64,000 bases of DNA from Rhodococcus sp. 4CII (GCF_014256275.1 NZ_JACCFE010000002.1:5870001-5934000); one strand, 5' to 3'. Positions 27,627-36,490 are shown, counted from the first letter of the stretch. Numbers and translations are program-made. Notes: generated by a model from the sequence alone, not told the origin.

Positions 27627-27640
27627 ACGAAATATGTTTT
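27627..27640. promoter_or_regulatory. Motif shared with the metY control region
   Basis: ACGAAATATGTTTT lies about 105 bases before the monooxygenase start in an unusually A/T-rich 70-base stretch and resembles ACGAATATGTTC at 25339-25350. A TTTGTTCGA (27602-27610) similar to the repeats in the metY region lies just upstream. It may mark a shared regulator. Confidence 0.35.
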
Positions 27641-27745
27641 GAAGCATCGAGAATTTAATACTCTGCACGCGGCAATTTGCTCCATACACTTCAACGCGGC
27701 GTGCCGAGGCAGGTGGCTGACGGCGGACGACGAAGGAGCGACATC

Positions 27746-29137
27746 ATGACGAGACGGCAACTGAAACTGGGTGCTGTCCTCACGCCCACCGGTGGGCCGG
27801 GGCACCCCTACACCTGGTTGGATCCGGAGATCGACGGTGACGCGAGCGTCGACATCGACTGGTACATCCGCTACGCGCGTCTGGCCGAGCAGGCGAAGTT
27901 CGACCTCGTGTTCATCGTCGACAGCCAGTTCATCACCCCCGATTCGCCCCCGCACTACCTCAACCGGCTCGAGCCGCTGACGCTGCTGTCCGCGCTGGCG
28001 GTGGCCACCGAGCACATCGGCCTCGTCGGCACACTGACCACGTCGTTCAACCAGCCGTTCAACCTCGCGCGGCGGTTCGCGTCCCTCGACCTGATCAGCC
28101 GCGGCCGCGCCGGCTGGAACGTAGTCACCAGTGGCGACTCGGGGACGGCCGGAAACTACGGCCTCGAGGAGCATTACGACTACGCCACCCGCTACGGCCG
28201 GGCCCTCGAGCACGTCGAGGTCGTCAAAGCGCTGTGGGACTCCTACGAGGACGACGCGTTTCCGCGCGACCGCGAGGCCCGCCGCTTCCTCGACGCGGAC
28301 AAGCTGCACACCCTCGATCACCGGGGTGAGCACTTCTCGGTGGTGGGACCGCTCAACATCGAGAGGTCGCGGCAGGGGCAGCCGGTGATCTTCCAGGCCG
28401 GCGACTCCGACCAAGGCCGTGACCTCGGAGCGCGGATCGCCGACGGGATCTTCACGCACGCGCCCACTTTCGAGGCCGGCGCCGCGTTCTACGCGGACAT
28501 CAAGTCGCGGGCCGCCGCCCAGGGCCGCGACCCGGAGGACATCGTGATCCTGCCCGGGGTGACGGTCACGGTGGGCGACACCGACGCCGACGCACGCGAA
28601 ATCGAACGGGCAACGCAACTCGCGGACAACGACTTCGGCAAGTCGCTCCGCGAACTGGGCCGCCCCTTCGGCTGGCACGACTTCCGGCAGTACGACCTCG
28701 ACGCACCGTTCCCCACCGAGGCACTGAAGGACGCCGAGCGGAGCTTCTACACCCAGGCGAAGAAGATCGCGGACCTCGCCGCCGACCGGGGGCTGACCCT
28801 GCGGCAGACGGTCGAGGCGCTGAGCGCACCGAAGACGTCGCCGTTCACCGGCAGCGCCGAGACCGTCGCGAACGAACTGCAGCGCTGGCTGGACGGCCGC
28901 GCCCTCGACGGCATCAACATCCACATCGGTCACCCGGCCCAGTTCCGCCGCTTCGTCGACGAGGTGCTGCCGATCCTGCGTGAGCGCGGGGTCGTCCGGG
29001 AGGACTACGAGCAGAACACGTTGCGGGGCAACCTCGGCCTGCCGTTCGCGGAGAACCGCTACACCCGGGCACGGCGTGAGGGGACCGACCCCACCCCGCT
29101 GCCCGGCACCACCGCATCGCTGTCCGCGAGCGTCTGA
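27746..29137 (+). CDS. LLM-class FMN-dependent monooxygenase, NtaA/SnaA/DszA family
   Basis: 463 residues from ATG 27746 (cgaaggagcg site). It shows the NtaA/SnaA/SoxA/DszA pattern: KLGAVLTPTGGPGHPYTWLDPEI near the start, LTLLSALAVATEHIGLVGTLTTSFNQPFNLARRFASLD, GRAGWNVVTSG, HYDYATRYGRALEHVEVVKALWDS and the C-terminal FVDEVLPILRERGVVREDYEQNTLRG. Members oxidise sulfones, nitrilotriacetate or related compounds with FMNH2 supplied by a separate reductase. First gene of the run with the ABC importer (35 bases to the binding-protein gene), which suggests it oxidises what that importer brings in. Confidence 0.87.
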   Translation: MTRRQLKLGAVLTPTGGPGHPYTWLDPEIDGDASVDIDWYIRYARLAEQAKFDLVFIVDSQFITPDSPPHYLNRLEPLTLLSALAVATEHIGLVGTLTTSFNQPFNLARRFASLDLISRGRAGWNVVTSGDSGTAGNYGLEEHYDYATRYGRALEHVEVVKALWDSYEDDAFPRDREARRFLDADKLHTLDHRGEHFSVVGPLNIERSRQGQPVIFQAGDSDQGRDLGARIADGIFTHAPTFEAGAAFYADIKSRAAAQGRDPEDIVILPGVTVTVGDTDADAREIERATQLADNDFGKSLRELGRPFGWHDFRQYDLDAPFPTEALKDAERSFYTQAKKIADLAADRGLTLRQTVEALSAPKTSPFTGSAETVANELQRWLDGRALDGINIHIGHPAQFRRFVDEVLPILRERGVVREDYEQNTLRGNLGLPFAENRYTRARREGTDPTPLPGTTASLSASV

Positions 29138-29171
29138 ATCACCACCCCTTTTGCATGGTCAGGAGCACCCA

Positions 29172-30695
29172 GTGAGCAAGAAGAGCCGGCGGATCGCCGG
29201 CGCCGTCATACTCGGAGTGATAGTAGGGCTCGTCGCCACCGCGTGCGGCGGTGGCAGCAGTTCGGACGGCGCCGAGGTCAAGTGGGCGTTCAGCCTCCCC
29301 ACGTCGTGGGATCCGGTGACGAGCCGGACAGGAAACGACATCAACACGATCAGCCTCGCGTACGCGTCGCTGACCCGGCTCGACGCCGAGGGCAACGTCG
29401 AACCGTCACTCGCCGAGAGCTGGAAGTACAACGCCGACGGCACCGCGGTGACGTTCACGCTGCGTGACGGTCTCACGTTCTCCGACGGGACCACCCTCGA
29501 CTCCCAGGCAGTGAAAGCGTTCTTCGACCGGGGCAAGACGCAGGACGATTCGTTCCTGCGCGATCAGCTCGCCGGCGTCACCGACGTCACGGCCGACAGC
29601 GCCACCGACGTCACACTGCACCTGAGCGACGCCGACTACCAGATTCCGTACCTCGTGGCCGGGCGCACCGGCGCGATCGCCAGCCCGACTGCGGCGGCCG
29701 ACCCGCAGAAGCTCAGCGTGTGGCCGGTCGGGGCGGGCCCGTTCACGATCACCGATTTCGTCGCCGAGGATCACGCGTACTTCGAGAAGAACCCGAACTA
29801 CTGGGACGCCGGCAACATCCACATCGACCACTTCGAACTCAGCGTCGCACCCGATCCGGCCACGCTCGTCGCCGGCGTCCAGTCCGGTTCCATCGACTTC
29901 GCGACGCTGCCCGCCCTGCAGTCCAAGGAAGCCGAGGCCGCCGGTCTCGACGTCACCGTGAAGCCGTCGCTGGCCGCGAACGACGTGTCCATCAACCTCA
30001 ACAAGGCCCCATTCGACAACCCGAAGGTCGTCGAGGCGTTCCGCTACGCATTCGACCGTCAGGCGTTCGTCGACGTCGTCACGAACGGCCTGGGGAGCAC
30101 GACGAGTCAGCCCTTCCCCGACGGGTACCTCGCCTTCAACCCGGAGATCGAGAAGATCTGGAACTACGACCCCGACAAGGCCTCTCGCCTTCTCGCGGAG
30201 GCGGGCTACGGGCCCGGACAGTTGTCGATCGAGATCACCGCGCAGTCCGCGGCCACCAACCGGGCGGAGCTGGTGCAGTCGCAGCTGAAGAAGATCGGCG
30301 TCGAGTCCACCATCAAGGTGGTCCCGCCGGGATCGTCGACGTGGCAGAGCGAGGTCTACCTTGCGAAGAATCCGCAGCTGGCGACGGACGGCACCATCGG
30401 ACGTGAATCCCCGGTGCAGAACCTGCTCGCCGTCTACGGTCCGGAAGGCATCATGAACCTCAGCGGTCCGCACGCGTCGCCGGAGTTCACCGCCGCTCTC
30501 GACGCCGTGCGCCGCACGCCGCTCGAGGACCCGGAGTACAAGCCGCGGTTGTGGCAGGCCGTCAAGGTCGGCGTCGAGCAGTCGCCGACGAACTACCTCT
30601 TCAGTAATCCGTGGGTCATCGTGTCCAACCCGGACCTGAAGAACCTGAACATCCTGCCGTCCCAGGTTCGGTGGGAAGGCGTCACGGTCTCGTGA
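29172..30695 (+). CDS. ABC-transporter substrate-binding lipoprotein, peptide/opine type (SBP_bac_5)
   Basis: 507 residues from GTG 29172 (aggagcaccc site). A signal peptide with lipobox VATAC leads into the cluster-C binding-protein fold: SLAYASLTRLDAEGNVEPSLAESW, FTLRDGLTFSDGTTLDSQAVK, FDNPKVVEAFRYAFDRQAFVD. It binds its ligand outside the membrane and delivers it to the permeases that follow. This family takes up peptides, nickel, glutathione or opines; here, placed after a C-S-type monooxygenase and before flavin reductases, an organosulfur compound is the likely ligand. The stop overlaps the permease start (GTGA). Confidence 0.88.
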   Translation: MSKKSRRIAGAVILGVIVGLVATACGGGSSSDGAEVKWAFSLPTSWDPVTSRTGNDINTISLAYASLTRLDAEGNVEPSLAESWKYNADGTAVTFTLRDGLTFSDGTTLDSQAVKAFFDRGKTQDDSFLRDQLAGVTDVTADSATDVTLHLSDADYQIPYLVAGRTGAIASPTAAADPQKLSVWPVGAGPFTITDFVAEDHAYFEKNPNYWDAGNIHIDHFELSVAPDPATLVAGVQSGSIDFATLPALQSKEAEAAGLDVTVKPSLAANDVSINLNKAPFDNPKVVEAFRYAFDRQAFVDVVTNGLGSTTSQPFPDGYLAFNPEIEKIWNYDPDKASRLLAEAGYGPGQLSIEITAQSAATNRAELVQSQLKKIGVESTIKVVPPGSSTWQSEVYLAKNPQLATDGTIGRESPVQNLLAVYGPEGIMNLSGPHASPEFTAALDAVRRTPLEDPEYKPRLWQAVKVGVEQSPTNYLFSNPWVIVSNPDLKNLNILPSQVRWEGVTVS

Positions 30696-31717
30696 CCACC
30701 GCAGACGTCCAGGCCGTAGGCACCGGGAGAACATTCGCTCTCCCGGTGCCCGCGGGTGCGCTCGGCACGGCGCTGCGGGTCGTGCTGAGCACCGTGCTGA
30801 TCGTGGTACCGGTGTTCCTGTTCTCCACCCTGATCACCTTCCTGCTCGGAGCGGCCAGCGGACTCAACCCGGCCGCCGGGATCGCCGGCGACGCCGCGAC
30901 ACCGGAGACCATCGCCCGCATCGATGCCGAGTTCGGGCTGGACAAGCCGATCTGGCAGCAGTACGTCGACTGGATGTCGAGCATGCTGAGCGGCGACCTC
31001 GGCGTCTCGTGGTTCAGCAAGATCCCGGTCAGCGAGTTGATCGGCGAGCGACTCGCCGTCAGTGCCTCCATCGCGGGGGTCGCTCTGGTCATCGGACTCG
31101 TCCTCGGTGTCGGACTCGGGGTGCTCGCCGCCGTCTACAAGGGCAGCCCGCTCGACCGGCTGATCACCGCCTACACGTCGGTGGCCTCGACGCTGCCGCC
31201 GTTCGTCATCTCGATCGGACTGATCCTCGTCCTCAGCGTGGGGTTGCACTGGCTGCCGTCGGCCGGGTACGTCCCGCCGGACGAGAACTTCGGCCGCTGG
31301 CTGTCGCTGATCATCATGCCCGCCATCGCGTTGAGTATGGACGTCGTCGCCGACATCGCGCGGCAACTGCGCACCGGACTCGTTGCGGAGCTGGATCAGA
31401 ACTACGTCACCGGCGCGGTGGTGCGCGGCATCAGCCCGTCCCGGATCCTGTTCGTGCACACACTGCGGAACGGCAGCGGCCCCGCGCTGTCGATCCTGGG
31501 CATGAAGATCCCCACCCTCATCGGCGGCGCCGTCGTGATGGAGACCATGTTCTCCATGCCCGGCTTCGGTCGACTCGCCGCCGACTCCGCACTGCGAGGG
31601 GACGTGCCCATCGTCCAGGGGACGCTCGTCGTGGCGATCGTGTTCGTGCTGTTCTGCAACATCGTCGTCAACATCGCGCAGAGCGTCTTGCAGCCGGCAA
31701 CCAAGCGGAGAGACTGA
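30692..31717 (+). CDS. ABC-transporter permease, DppB type
   Basis: 341 residues from GTG 30692, in the overlap with the binding protein stop. Six TM segments; DppB features are DAATPETIARIDAEFGLDKPIWQQYVDWM near residues 65-90 and the EAA loop (ELDQNYVTGAVVRGISPSRILFVHTLRN) that contacts the ATPases. Forms the membrane channel with the next gene product. Confidence 0.9.
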   Translation: MTTADVQAVGTGRTFALPVPAGALGTALRVVLSTVLIVVPVFLFSTLITFLLGAASGLNPAAGIAGDAATPETIARIDAEFGLDKPIWQQYVDWMSSMLSGDLGVSWFSKIPVSELIGERLAVSASIAGVALVIGLVLGVGLGVLAAVYKGSPLDRLITAYTSVASTLPPFVISIGLILVLSVGLHWLPSAGYVPPDENFGRWLSLIIMPAIALSMDVVADIARQLRTGLVAELDQNYVTGAVVRGISPSRILFVHTLRNGSGPALSILGMKIPTLIGGAVVMETMFSMPGFGRLAADSALRGDVPIVQGTLVVAIVFVLFCNIVVNIAQSVLQPATKRRD

Positions 31718-31723
31718 CATCCC

Positions 31724-32581
31724 ATGCTCACAGCAATCCTGCGCTATCACTCCGCTCGCGCCGCGGTCATCGTCCTCGGGCTGATCCTGGTGCTCGCGGT
31801 CTTCGGGCCCGCGCTCGCCCCGTTCGACCCGCTCGAGCAGGACACGTCCGCAATCCTGCAGAGCCCGAGCGGAACTCACTTGCTCGGGACGGACAATGTC
31901 GGACGGGACGTGTTCAGCCGACTGCTGGCGGGATCGACCGTGTCGGTGCTGTCTGCGCTGCAGTGCGTCGTCGTCGGATTCCTCCTCGGCGTGATCCCGG
32001 GCTTCCTGTCGGTGTACCTCGGGCGCGGCGTGGAATGGTTCACGTTGCGGCTGATGGATGCGCTCATCACGCTGCCGTTCCTGGTCTTCGCCGTCGCGAT
32101 GACCGCGCTGCTCGGAAACGGGCTCGCCCAGGCGATGTTCGCGGTCGGCATCCTCATCGCACCCGCCTTCTACCGCGTCACGCGCGCCGCGGCACTGACC
32201 GTCGCCAACTCCCAGTACGTCGAGGCAGCCGAATTGATGGGGGCCGACACGTCGTGGATCATCCGCCGCCACGCGGTACGCAAGGTGCTGCCGGCGGTCG
32301 GGGTGACGTTCGCGGCGATGACCGGGGCCAGCCTCGTCATCGTGTCGTCGCTGACGTTCCTCGGGATCGGCGTCGTGCCGCCGGACCCGACGTGGGGTGG
32401 TTTGCTCGCCAGCGGATTGCAGTACCTCTACCAGGTTCCGTTCGGGCCCGTCGTGCCCGCACTGTTGATCGTCGCGACCGTGTGGGCTCTCAACGCCATC
32501 GCCGACGCGCTGCGCGACGTAACCGGCCGACCCCGACGACACGCCCCGAGAAAGCAGGAGGTCACTTCGGATGTCCACTGA
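31724..32581 (+). CDS. ABC-transporter permease, DppC type
   Basis: 285 residues. A single N-terminal TM helix, then HLLGTDNVGRDVFSRLLAGS, the DppC hallmark, then five TM segments with the EAA loop (QYVEAAELMGADTSWIIRRHAVRKVLP). It pairs with the DppB-type permease six bases upstream and its 3' end overlaps the first ATPase gene by 11 bases. Confidence 0.9.
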   Translation: MLTAILRYHSARAAVIVLGLILVLAVFGPALAPFDPLEQDTSAILQSPSGTHLLGTDNVGRDVFSRLLAGSTVSVLSALQCVVVGFLLGVIPGFLSVYLGRGVEWFTLRLMDALITLPFLVFAVAMTALLGNGLAQAMFAVGILIAPAFYRVTRAAALTVANSQYVEAAELMGADTSWIIRRHAVRKVLPAVGVTFAAMTGASLVIVSSLTFLGIGVVPPDPTWGGLLASGLQYLYQVPFGPVVPALLIVATVWALNAIADALRDVTGRPRRHAPRKQEVTSDVH

Positions 32582-33437
32582 CACATTGGATGCCACGACC
32601 GCAGCCGGAACCGCGGTCCGCGGCAGGCCGGTGCTCACCGTCAGCGATCTGCGCATCGCACTGGGCGACGGAACCGAACTGGTGCACGGCGTCGACTTCT
32701 CCCTCGCGCGCGGTGAAGCCCTCGGCATCGTCGGCGAATCGGGAAGCGGTAAGTCGCTGACCTGCCGTGCCATTCTCGGGATCCTGCCCGACGGACTCGA
32801 CGTCACTGCCGGTTCGATCGACTTCGACGGCGTCGAACTCACCGACCTCGACCGCAAACGCTGGCGGCCGCTGCGGGGAACCCGCATCTCCGCGGTGTTC
32901 CAGGACCCGGCGTCCTACCTGAACCCGTCCATCCGCGTCGGGGAACAACTCGCCGAGGCCCTCCGGTCCACGCTCGGGCTGTCCCGCGCGGACGCGAAAC
33001 GTCGCGGCGTAGAACTGTTCCGGAAGATGGGGCTGAACGACGCCGACACCGTGTACCGCCAGTACCCGCACGAACTGTCCGGGGGCATGCTGCAGCGGGT
33101 GCTCATCGCGATCGCGGTGTCCGCGGAACCCGAACTCCTCATCGCCGACGAGGCGACCACCGCGCTGGATGTCACGGTTCAGGCCGAGGTGCTCGACCTC
33201 CTCGAGGATCTGCGCGAAGAGCTGGGCCTCGCCCTCGTCCTCGTCTCGCACGACCTCGCGGTGGTGGCCCAGGTCTGCGACAGTGTGATCGTGATGCGGG
33301 ACGGCGCCGTCGTCGAATCCGGGCGTGCGGACCACCTGCTCACCGCGCCCCGGCACGAATACACCCGCCAACTCGTCGACAACCATCGGGAATACGGGCT
33401 CGAGTCGTTCACCGGAAAGGAGACGGCCCGTGTCTGA
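32571..33437 (+). CDS. ABC-transporter ATPase, DppD type
   Basis: 288 residues. Walker A GESGSGKS near residue 60, Q-loop region ISAVFQDPASYLNP, signature LSGGMLQRVLIAIA, Walker B LLIADEATTALDVT and switch His in VLVSHDLAVVAQ. It lacks most of the C-terminal oligopeptide-transporter extension with the Fe-S Cys, ending soon after the HEYTRQLVDN segment. It overlaps the DppF gene by 8 bases. Confidence 0.9.
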   Translation: MSTDTLDATTAAGTAVRGRPVLTVSDLRIALGDGTELVHGVDFSLARGEALGIVGESGSGKSLTCRAILGILPDGLDVTAGSIDFDGVELTDLDRKRWRPLRGTRISAVFQDPASYLNPSIRVGEQLAEALRSTLGLSRADAKRRGVELFRKMGLNDADTVYRQYPHELSGGMLQRVLIAIAVSAEPELLIADEATTALDVTVQAEVLDLLEDLREELGLALVLVSHDLAVVAQVCDSVIVMRDGAVVESGRADHLLTAPRHEYTRQLVDNHREYGLESFTGKETARV

Positions 33438-34257
33438 TTCGTTGCTGCGCATGACCGATGTCCGGGTGGAACGTGGGCAGCGCGGCGCCCGCAAGCAGAT
33501 CCTGCACGGCATCGACCTGACCGTCGATGCCGGCGAGAAGGTGGGACTGATCGGCGAAAGCGGCTCCGGGAAAACGACACTGGCCCGGACGATACTCGGT
33601 CTTATCACTCCGACATCCGGGTCGGTCGAGATCCGCGGGCAGCGTGTCGACGACCTGTCCACCGCGCAGCGCAGGGCGCACCGGCGCACCGGGACGGTGC
33701 AGTACGTGTTCCAGGATCCGCTGCTGAGCCTCGACCCGGACATTCCGGTGGGCGAGTCGATCGCCGAGGGGCTGCTCGTGCGGGGCGGAGTCGACCGCGG
33801 CGTCGTGCGGTCACGCGTCGCGGCGGTCCTGGGTAGCGTCGGACTCGACGCCGACATCGCGGTGCGGCTTCCCGCCGAGTTGTCGGGTGGGCAACGCCAG
33901 CGCATCGCGATCGCGAGGGCGCTGGTCCTCGATCCGGCGCTGTTGCTGCTCGACGAGCCGGTCAGCGCCCTCGACTCGGTCAACCGCATCCAGATCCTGA
34001 AACTGCTCACCGAGCTCGGGCACTCGCGGCAACTCGCTCAGCTGTTCATCTCACACGACCTGGGGGCGGTCGCAGCGCTGGTCGACCGGATCGTCGTGCT
34101 CTACCGCGGCAACATCGTCGAGGACGGTCCCACCCACCAGGTGATCTCCGATCCGCAACACCCATACACCGCGCTCCTCGTCGGATCGGCGCCCACGTTG
34201 ACCGGTGGGGCGGTAACCCGGGAGCGGCGCCGGGAGTTGAGGCTCCGCCTCCCGTGA
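33430..34257 (+). CDS. ABC-transporter ATPase, DppF type
   Basis: 275 residues from GTG 33430. Walker A GESGSGKT, signature LSGGQRQRIAIARAL, Walker B LLLLDEPVSALD and switch His in FISHDLGAVAAL, followed by DPQHPYTALLVGSAP. The final residues (RLRLP) and stop are encoded by the head of a class B palindromic repeat, paralleling the aspA C-terminus, so the native end has probably been overwritten. Last gene of the importer. Confidence 0.9.
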   Translation: MSDSLLRMTDVRVERGQRGARKQILHGIDLTVDAGEKVGLIGESGSGKTTLARTILGLITPTSGSVEIRGQRVDDLSTAQRRAHRRTGTVQYVFQDPLLSLDPDIPVGESIAEGLLVRGGVDRGVVRSRVAAVLGSVGLDADIAVRLPAELSGGQRQRIAIARALVLDPALLLLDEPVSALDSVNRIQILKLLTELGHSRQLAQLFISHDLGAVAALVDRIVVLYRGNIVEDGPTHQVISDPQHPYTALLVGSAPTLTGGAVTRERRRELRLRLP

Positions 34258-34292
34258 GTACTTGTCAACCACGGGCGGTTGACAAGTACTCA
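34241..34292. repeat. Intergenic palindromic repeat, class B
   Basis: TGAGTACTTGTCAACC (34255-34270) pairs perfectly over 16 bp with GGTTGACAAGTACTCA (34277-34292), with the loop ACGGGC. The preceding GGCTCCGCCTCCCGTG is a version of the common head. The DppF-type gene stops inside it. It probably separates the importer transcript from the reductase genes. Confidence 0.8.
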
Positions 34293-34337
34293 GGGGGCCG
34301 AAGGCACACTGGTAAACACGCGAGAGGTGATGGAGCG

Positions 34338-34847
34338 ATGAAGGTAACGGTAGTGGCGGGCAATCCCAAGCCCGGTTCGCGGACGCTGGACGCGGCGGGC
34401 CTGGTGGCGACCGCGGTCGCGGGGGTGGCCGCGGATTCCACGGTCGACGTGATCGAGCTCGAGGCGGGTCTGCTCGGGTGGGGTGACGAGAATGTCGCGG
34501 CGGCCGTGGAGACGGTGGCGTCGTCGGATCTCGTCGTCTTCGCAAGCCCGACGTTCAAGGCGTCGTACACGGGTGTGCTGAAGCTGTTCCTCGACCAGTT
34601 CGCCACCGGAGACGGGCTGAAGGACGTCGTGGTGGTGCCGGTGATGCTCGGCGCGGGCCCGGCCCACGCCATGGCGCCCGACCTGCTGCTCAAGCCGGTC
34701 CTCGTGGAACTCGGCGCGACAGCCCCGGCCCCCGGCCTCTACCTGATCGACACCACCTACACCACCGACACCCGCATCGCCGACTACGCCCAGCGCTGGG
34801 GTGCGATCCTCACCGCGGCGGCCCGGACCCGAACGGAACTTTCATGA
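34338..34847 (+). CDS. NAD(P)H-dependent FMN reductase, SsuE/MsuE type
   Basis: 169 residues from ATG 34338 (gagaggtgatggagcg). A flavodoxin-like fold: VTVVAGNPKPGSRTLDAAGLV (phosphate loop), then DLVVFASPTFKASYTGVLKLFLDQF, the flavin-ring loop of the SsuE group, and VVPVMLGAGPAHAMAPDLLLKPVLVELGA. It supplies FMNH2 to two-component alkanesulfonate-type monooxygenases. It overlaps the next reductase gene by four bases (ATGA). Confidence 0.88.
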   Translation: MKVTVVAGNPKPGSRTLDAAGLVATAVAGVAADSTVDVIELEAGLLGWGDENVAAAVETVASSDLVVFASPTFKASYTGVLKLFLDQFATGDGLKDVVVVPVMLGAGPAHAMAPDLLLKPVLVELGATAPAPGLYLIDTTYTTDTRIADYAQRWGAILTAAARTRTELS

Positions 34848-35344
34848 CACAGGCAGACGGCACGCTGGACCAGACTTCGCTTCGAGAGGCGTTCGGACAT
34901 TTCCCGAGCGGTGTCGTCGCCGTCTGCGCCGAAGTCGACGGTGAGCGGGTCGGGATGGCGGCGAGCACGTTCGTGCCCGTGTCCCTCGAGCCCCCACTGG
35001 TCGCGTTCTGCGTACAGAACACGTCCACGACGTGGCCGAAGCTCGCGGACCTGGCGCATGTCGGCATCAGCGTTCTCGGCGAGGCGCACGACGCCGCCGC
35101 CCGGGTGCTGGCCGCGAAGACCGGTGACCGGTTCGCGGGGCTCGACACCGAGACCACTCAGGGCGGCGCACTGTTCATCGACGGCGCGTCTGTGTGGCTC
35201 GACACCACCGTCACCCAGCAGGTGCCCGCGGGCGATCACGCCATCGTGGTCCTGCGGATCAACGAGCTGAGGGTGCAGTCCGAAATCGAGCCGATCGTCT
35301 TCCACCGCAGCCGGTTCCGCTGGCTCCGCACCGCCGCGTCGTAA
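34844..35344 (+). CDS. Second flavin reductase (HpaC-like split-barrel)
   Basis: 166 residues, starting in the stop of the SsuE-like gene. Flavin-reductase domain motifs are LREAFGHFPSGVVAVCAEVDGERVG, AASTFVPVSLEPPLVAFCVQ and GISVLGEAHDAAARVLAAK. It is a different fold from its SsuE-like neighbour yet does the same job, giving two unrelated reductases in one transcript; they may serve different oxygenases in the region or different flavins. Confidence 0.88.
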   Translation: MTQADGTLDQTSLREAFGHFPSGVVAVCAEVDGERVGMAASTFVPVSLEPPLVAFCVQNTSTTWPKLADLAHVGISVLGEAHDAAARVLAAKTGDRFAGLDTETTQGGALFIDGASVWLDTTVTQQVPAGDHAIVVLRINELRVQSEIEPIVFHRSRFRWLRTAAS

Positions 35345-35349
35345 ACCCG

Positions 35350-36063
35350 GTGACCACGGAACTGACGTCGCCGGCGACGACCGACGTCGTCCACCCTCTG
35401 GACGACGCAATTCGGGAATCCTTGCGCGGCGAGCACGCGCATTTCGCCCGGTGGTCGGGCCGGGTGGCGGGGTATCACCCGGACGTCGCGCCGCACGTCG
35501 GACACCCGGACACCCTGGTGGACGAGGACTGGGCGGATCTGGCGGCGCTGCTCGGCCCGTCGGCGACGGCCGCGGTCCGCGGATTCGGACACCCCCCGCC
35601 GCCGGGCTGGGAAGTCCTGGATTCCTTCGGGCTGGTCCAGATGGACGGCACCGCGCTGGACGTCGCACCGGACCAGGACGCCGAAGTCCTCGGCGCGGAC
35701 GATGTTCCGGAGATCCTGAATCTGATCGGTCGCACCCGGCCCGGACCGTACCTTCCGCGGACCATCGAGATGGGGACCTACGTCGGGTTTCGGGTCGACG
35801 GCGAACTCGTCGCCATGGCGGGAGAGCGGTTGCATCCGCCCGGCTGGACCGAGATCAGCGCGGTCTGCACCGACGAGCGTTTCCGGGGCCGCGGATTCGG
35901 CACCAGGCTCGTCCGCGCCGTCGGCGCCGGTATCCGCGCACGCGGGGAAACGCCGTTCCTGCACGCCGCGCAGTCGAACACGACGGCGATCCGCCTGTAC
36001 GAGAGTCTCGGCTTCACCCTCCGCCGGCAGTCCGCCCTCACCGTCGTCCGGACACCCGCGTAG
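35350..36063 (+). CDS. GNAT-family N-acetyltransferase (FR47-like)
   Basis: 237 residues from GTG 35350, 5 bases after the flavin reductase stop. The C-terminal half is the GNAT domain with WTEISAVCTDERFRGRGFGTRLVRAVGAGIRARG and the end motif TPFLHAAQSNTTAIRLYESLGFTLRR; the FR47 subgroup is known for that last part. The N-terminal roughly 100 residues are variable. Substrate unknown. Translation signals are weak, but close spacing implies co-transcription with the two reductases. Confidence 0.85.
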   Translation: MTTELTSPATTDVVHPLDDAIRESLRGEHAHFARWSGRVAGYHPDVAPHVGHPDTLVDEDWADLAALLGPSATAAVRGFGHPPPPGWEVLDSFGLVQMDGTALDVAPDQDAEVLGADDVPEILNLIGRTRPGPYLPRTIEMGTYVGFRVDGELVAMAGERLHPPGWTEISAVCTDERFRGRGFGTRLVRAVGAGIRARGETPFLHAAQSNTTAIRLYESLGFTLRRQSALTVVRTPA

Positions 36064-36119
36064 GCGGCTCCGCCGCGGCTGCGCGTGGTTAACGAGTCCT
36101 TGCACTCGTCAACCACTCA
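36063..36119. repeat. Intergenic palindromic repeat, class C
   Basis: After the head GGCGGCTCCGCCGCGG, GTGGTTAACGAGT (36085-36097) pairs with ACTCGTCAACCAC (36104-36116) with one mismatch, then ACTCACGGG. It marks the end of the reductase-GNAT transcript and the edge of a stretch of decayed genes. Confidence 0.65.
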
Positions 36120-36258
36120 CGGGAAGCGAAGCGCCCTCGAAGCGTCGACTCCGCGTACTCGCGCCGGAAGATTCCCTTCGCGCGGAGCAGACGAGCCGGT
36201 GGCCGAAGCCGCCCGCGTTGCGGAGCAGTTCGGACACCGAGTACCGGCTCTCGAGTGC
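36120..36258 (-). pseudogene. C-terminal relic of an LLM-class (NtaA/DszA-like) monooxygenase
   Basis: On the minus strand, in two frames, SVSELLRNAGGFGHRLV (compare LLRELDGGGGH in the intact gene at 36.7 kb) is followed by IFRREYAESTLRGRF, the standard C-terminus of this family (compare the intact FRHDYAEKTLRERF). The segment that should join them (GTPxQVADxI...) is missing, so an internal deletion and frameshift have destroyed the gene. It abuts a MetI relic with no intervening gene, so the two are probably leftovers of one sulfur-source locus. Confidence 0.55.
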
Positions 36259-36490
36259 CAGTCCCCGAGCGAGGGGCCGACGACGAATCGGGTCAACGGG
36301 ATGATGGCGGCCATCGGCACCAGGAACGGCAGTGACCGGCCGAGATTTACCACCCAGCCGGCGACTGCGTTGACCGCGGAGTTGGGAAACAGCCCGCGGG
36401 GGAGCGGTGTTGTGCAGGATGACCGCCAGCGGAATGCCCCGGAACAGAAGGAACACACCGCGATGATCCAGACGGTGATCACACGGGCGA
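36259..36490 (-). pseudogene. Relic of a MetI-type methionine ABC-transporter permease
   Basis: On the minus strand RGIPLAVILHNTAP continues, after one extra C in a run of five at 36398-36402, as PRGLFPNSAVNAVAGWVVN, LGRSLPFLVPMAAIIPLTRF and VVGPSLG. The last of these is the MetI hallmark (GRS-PF...IP-TR--VG-S-G). Only the first part of the permease remains and no MetN or MetQ lies nearby. The stretch 36491-36654 holds nothing else I can support beyond the ribosome site of the next gene. Confidence 0.6.
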
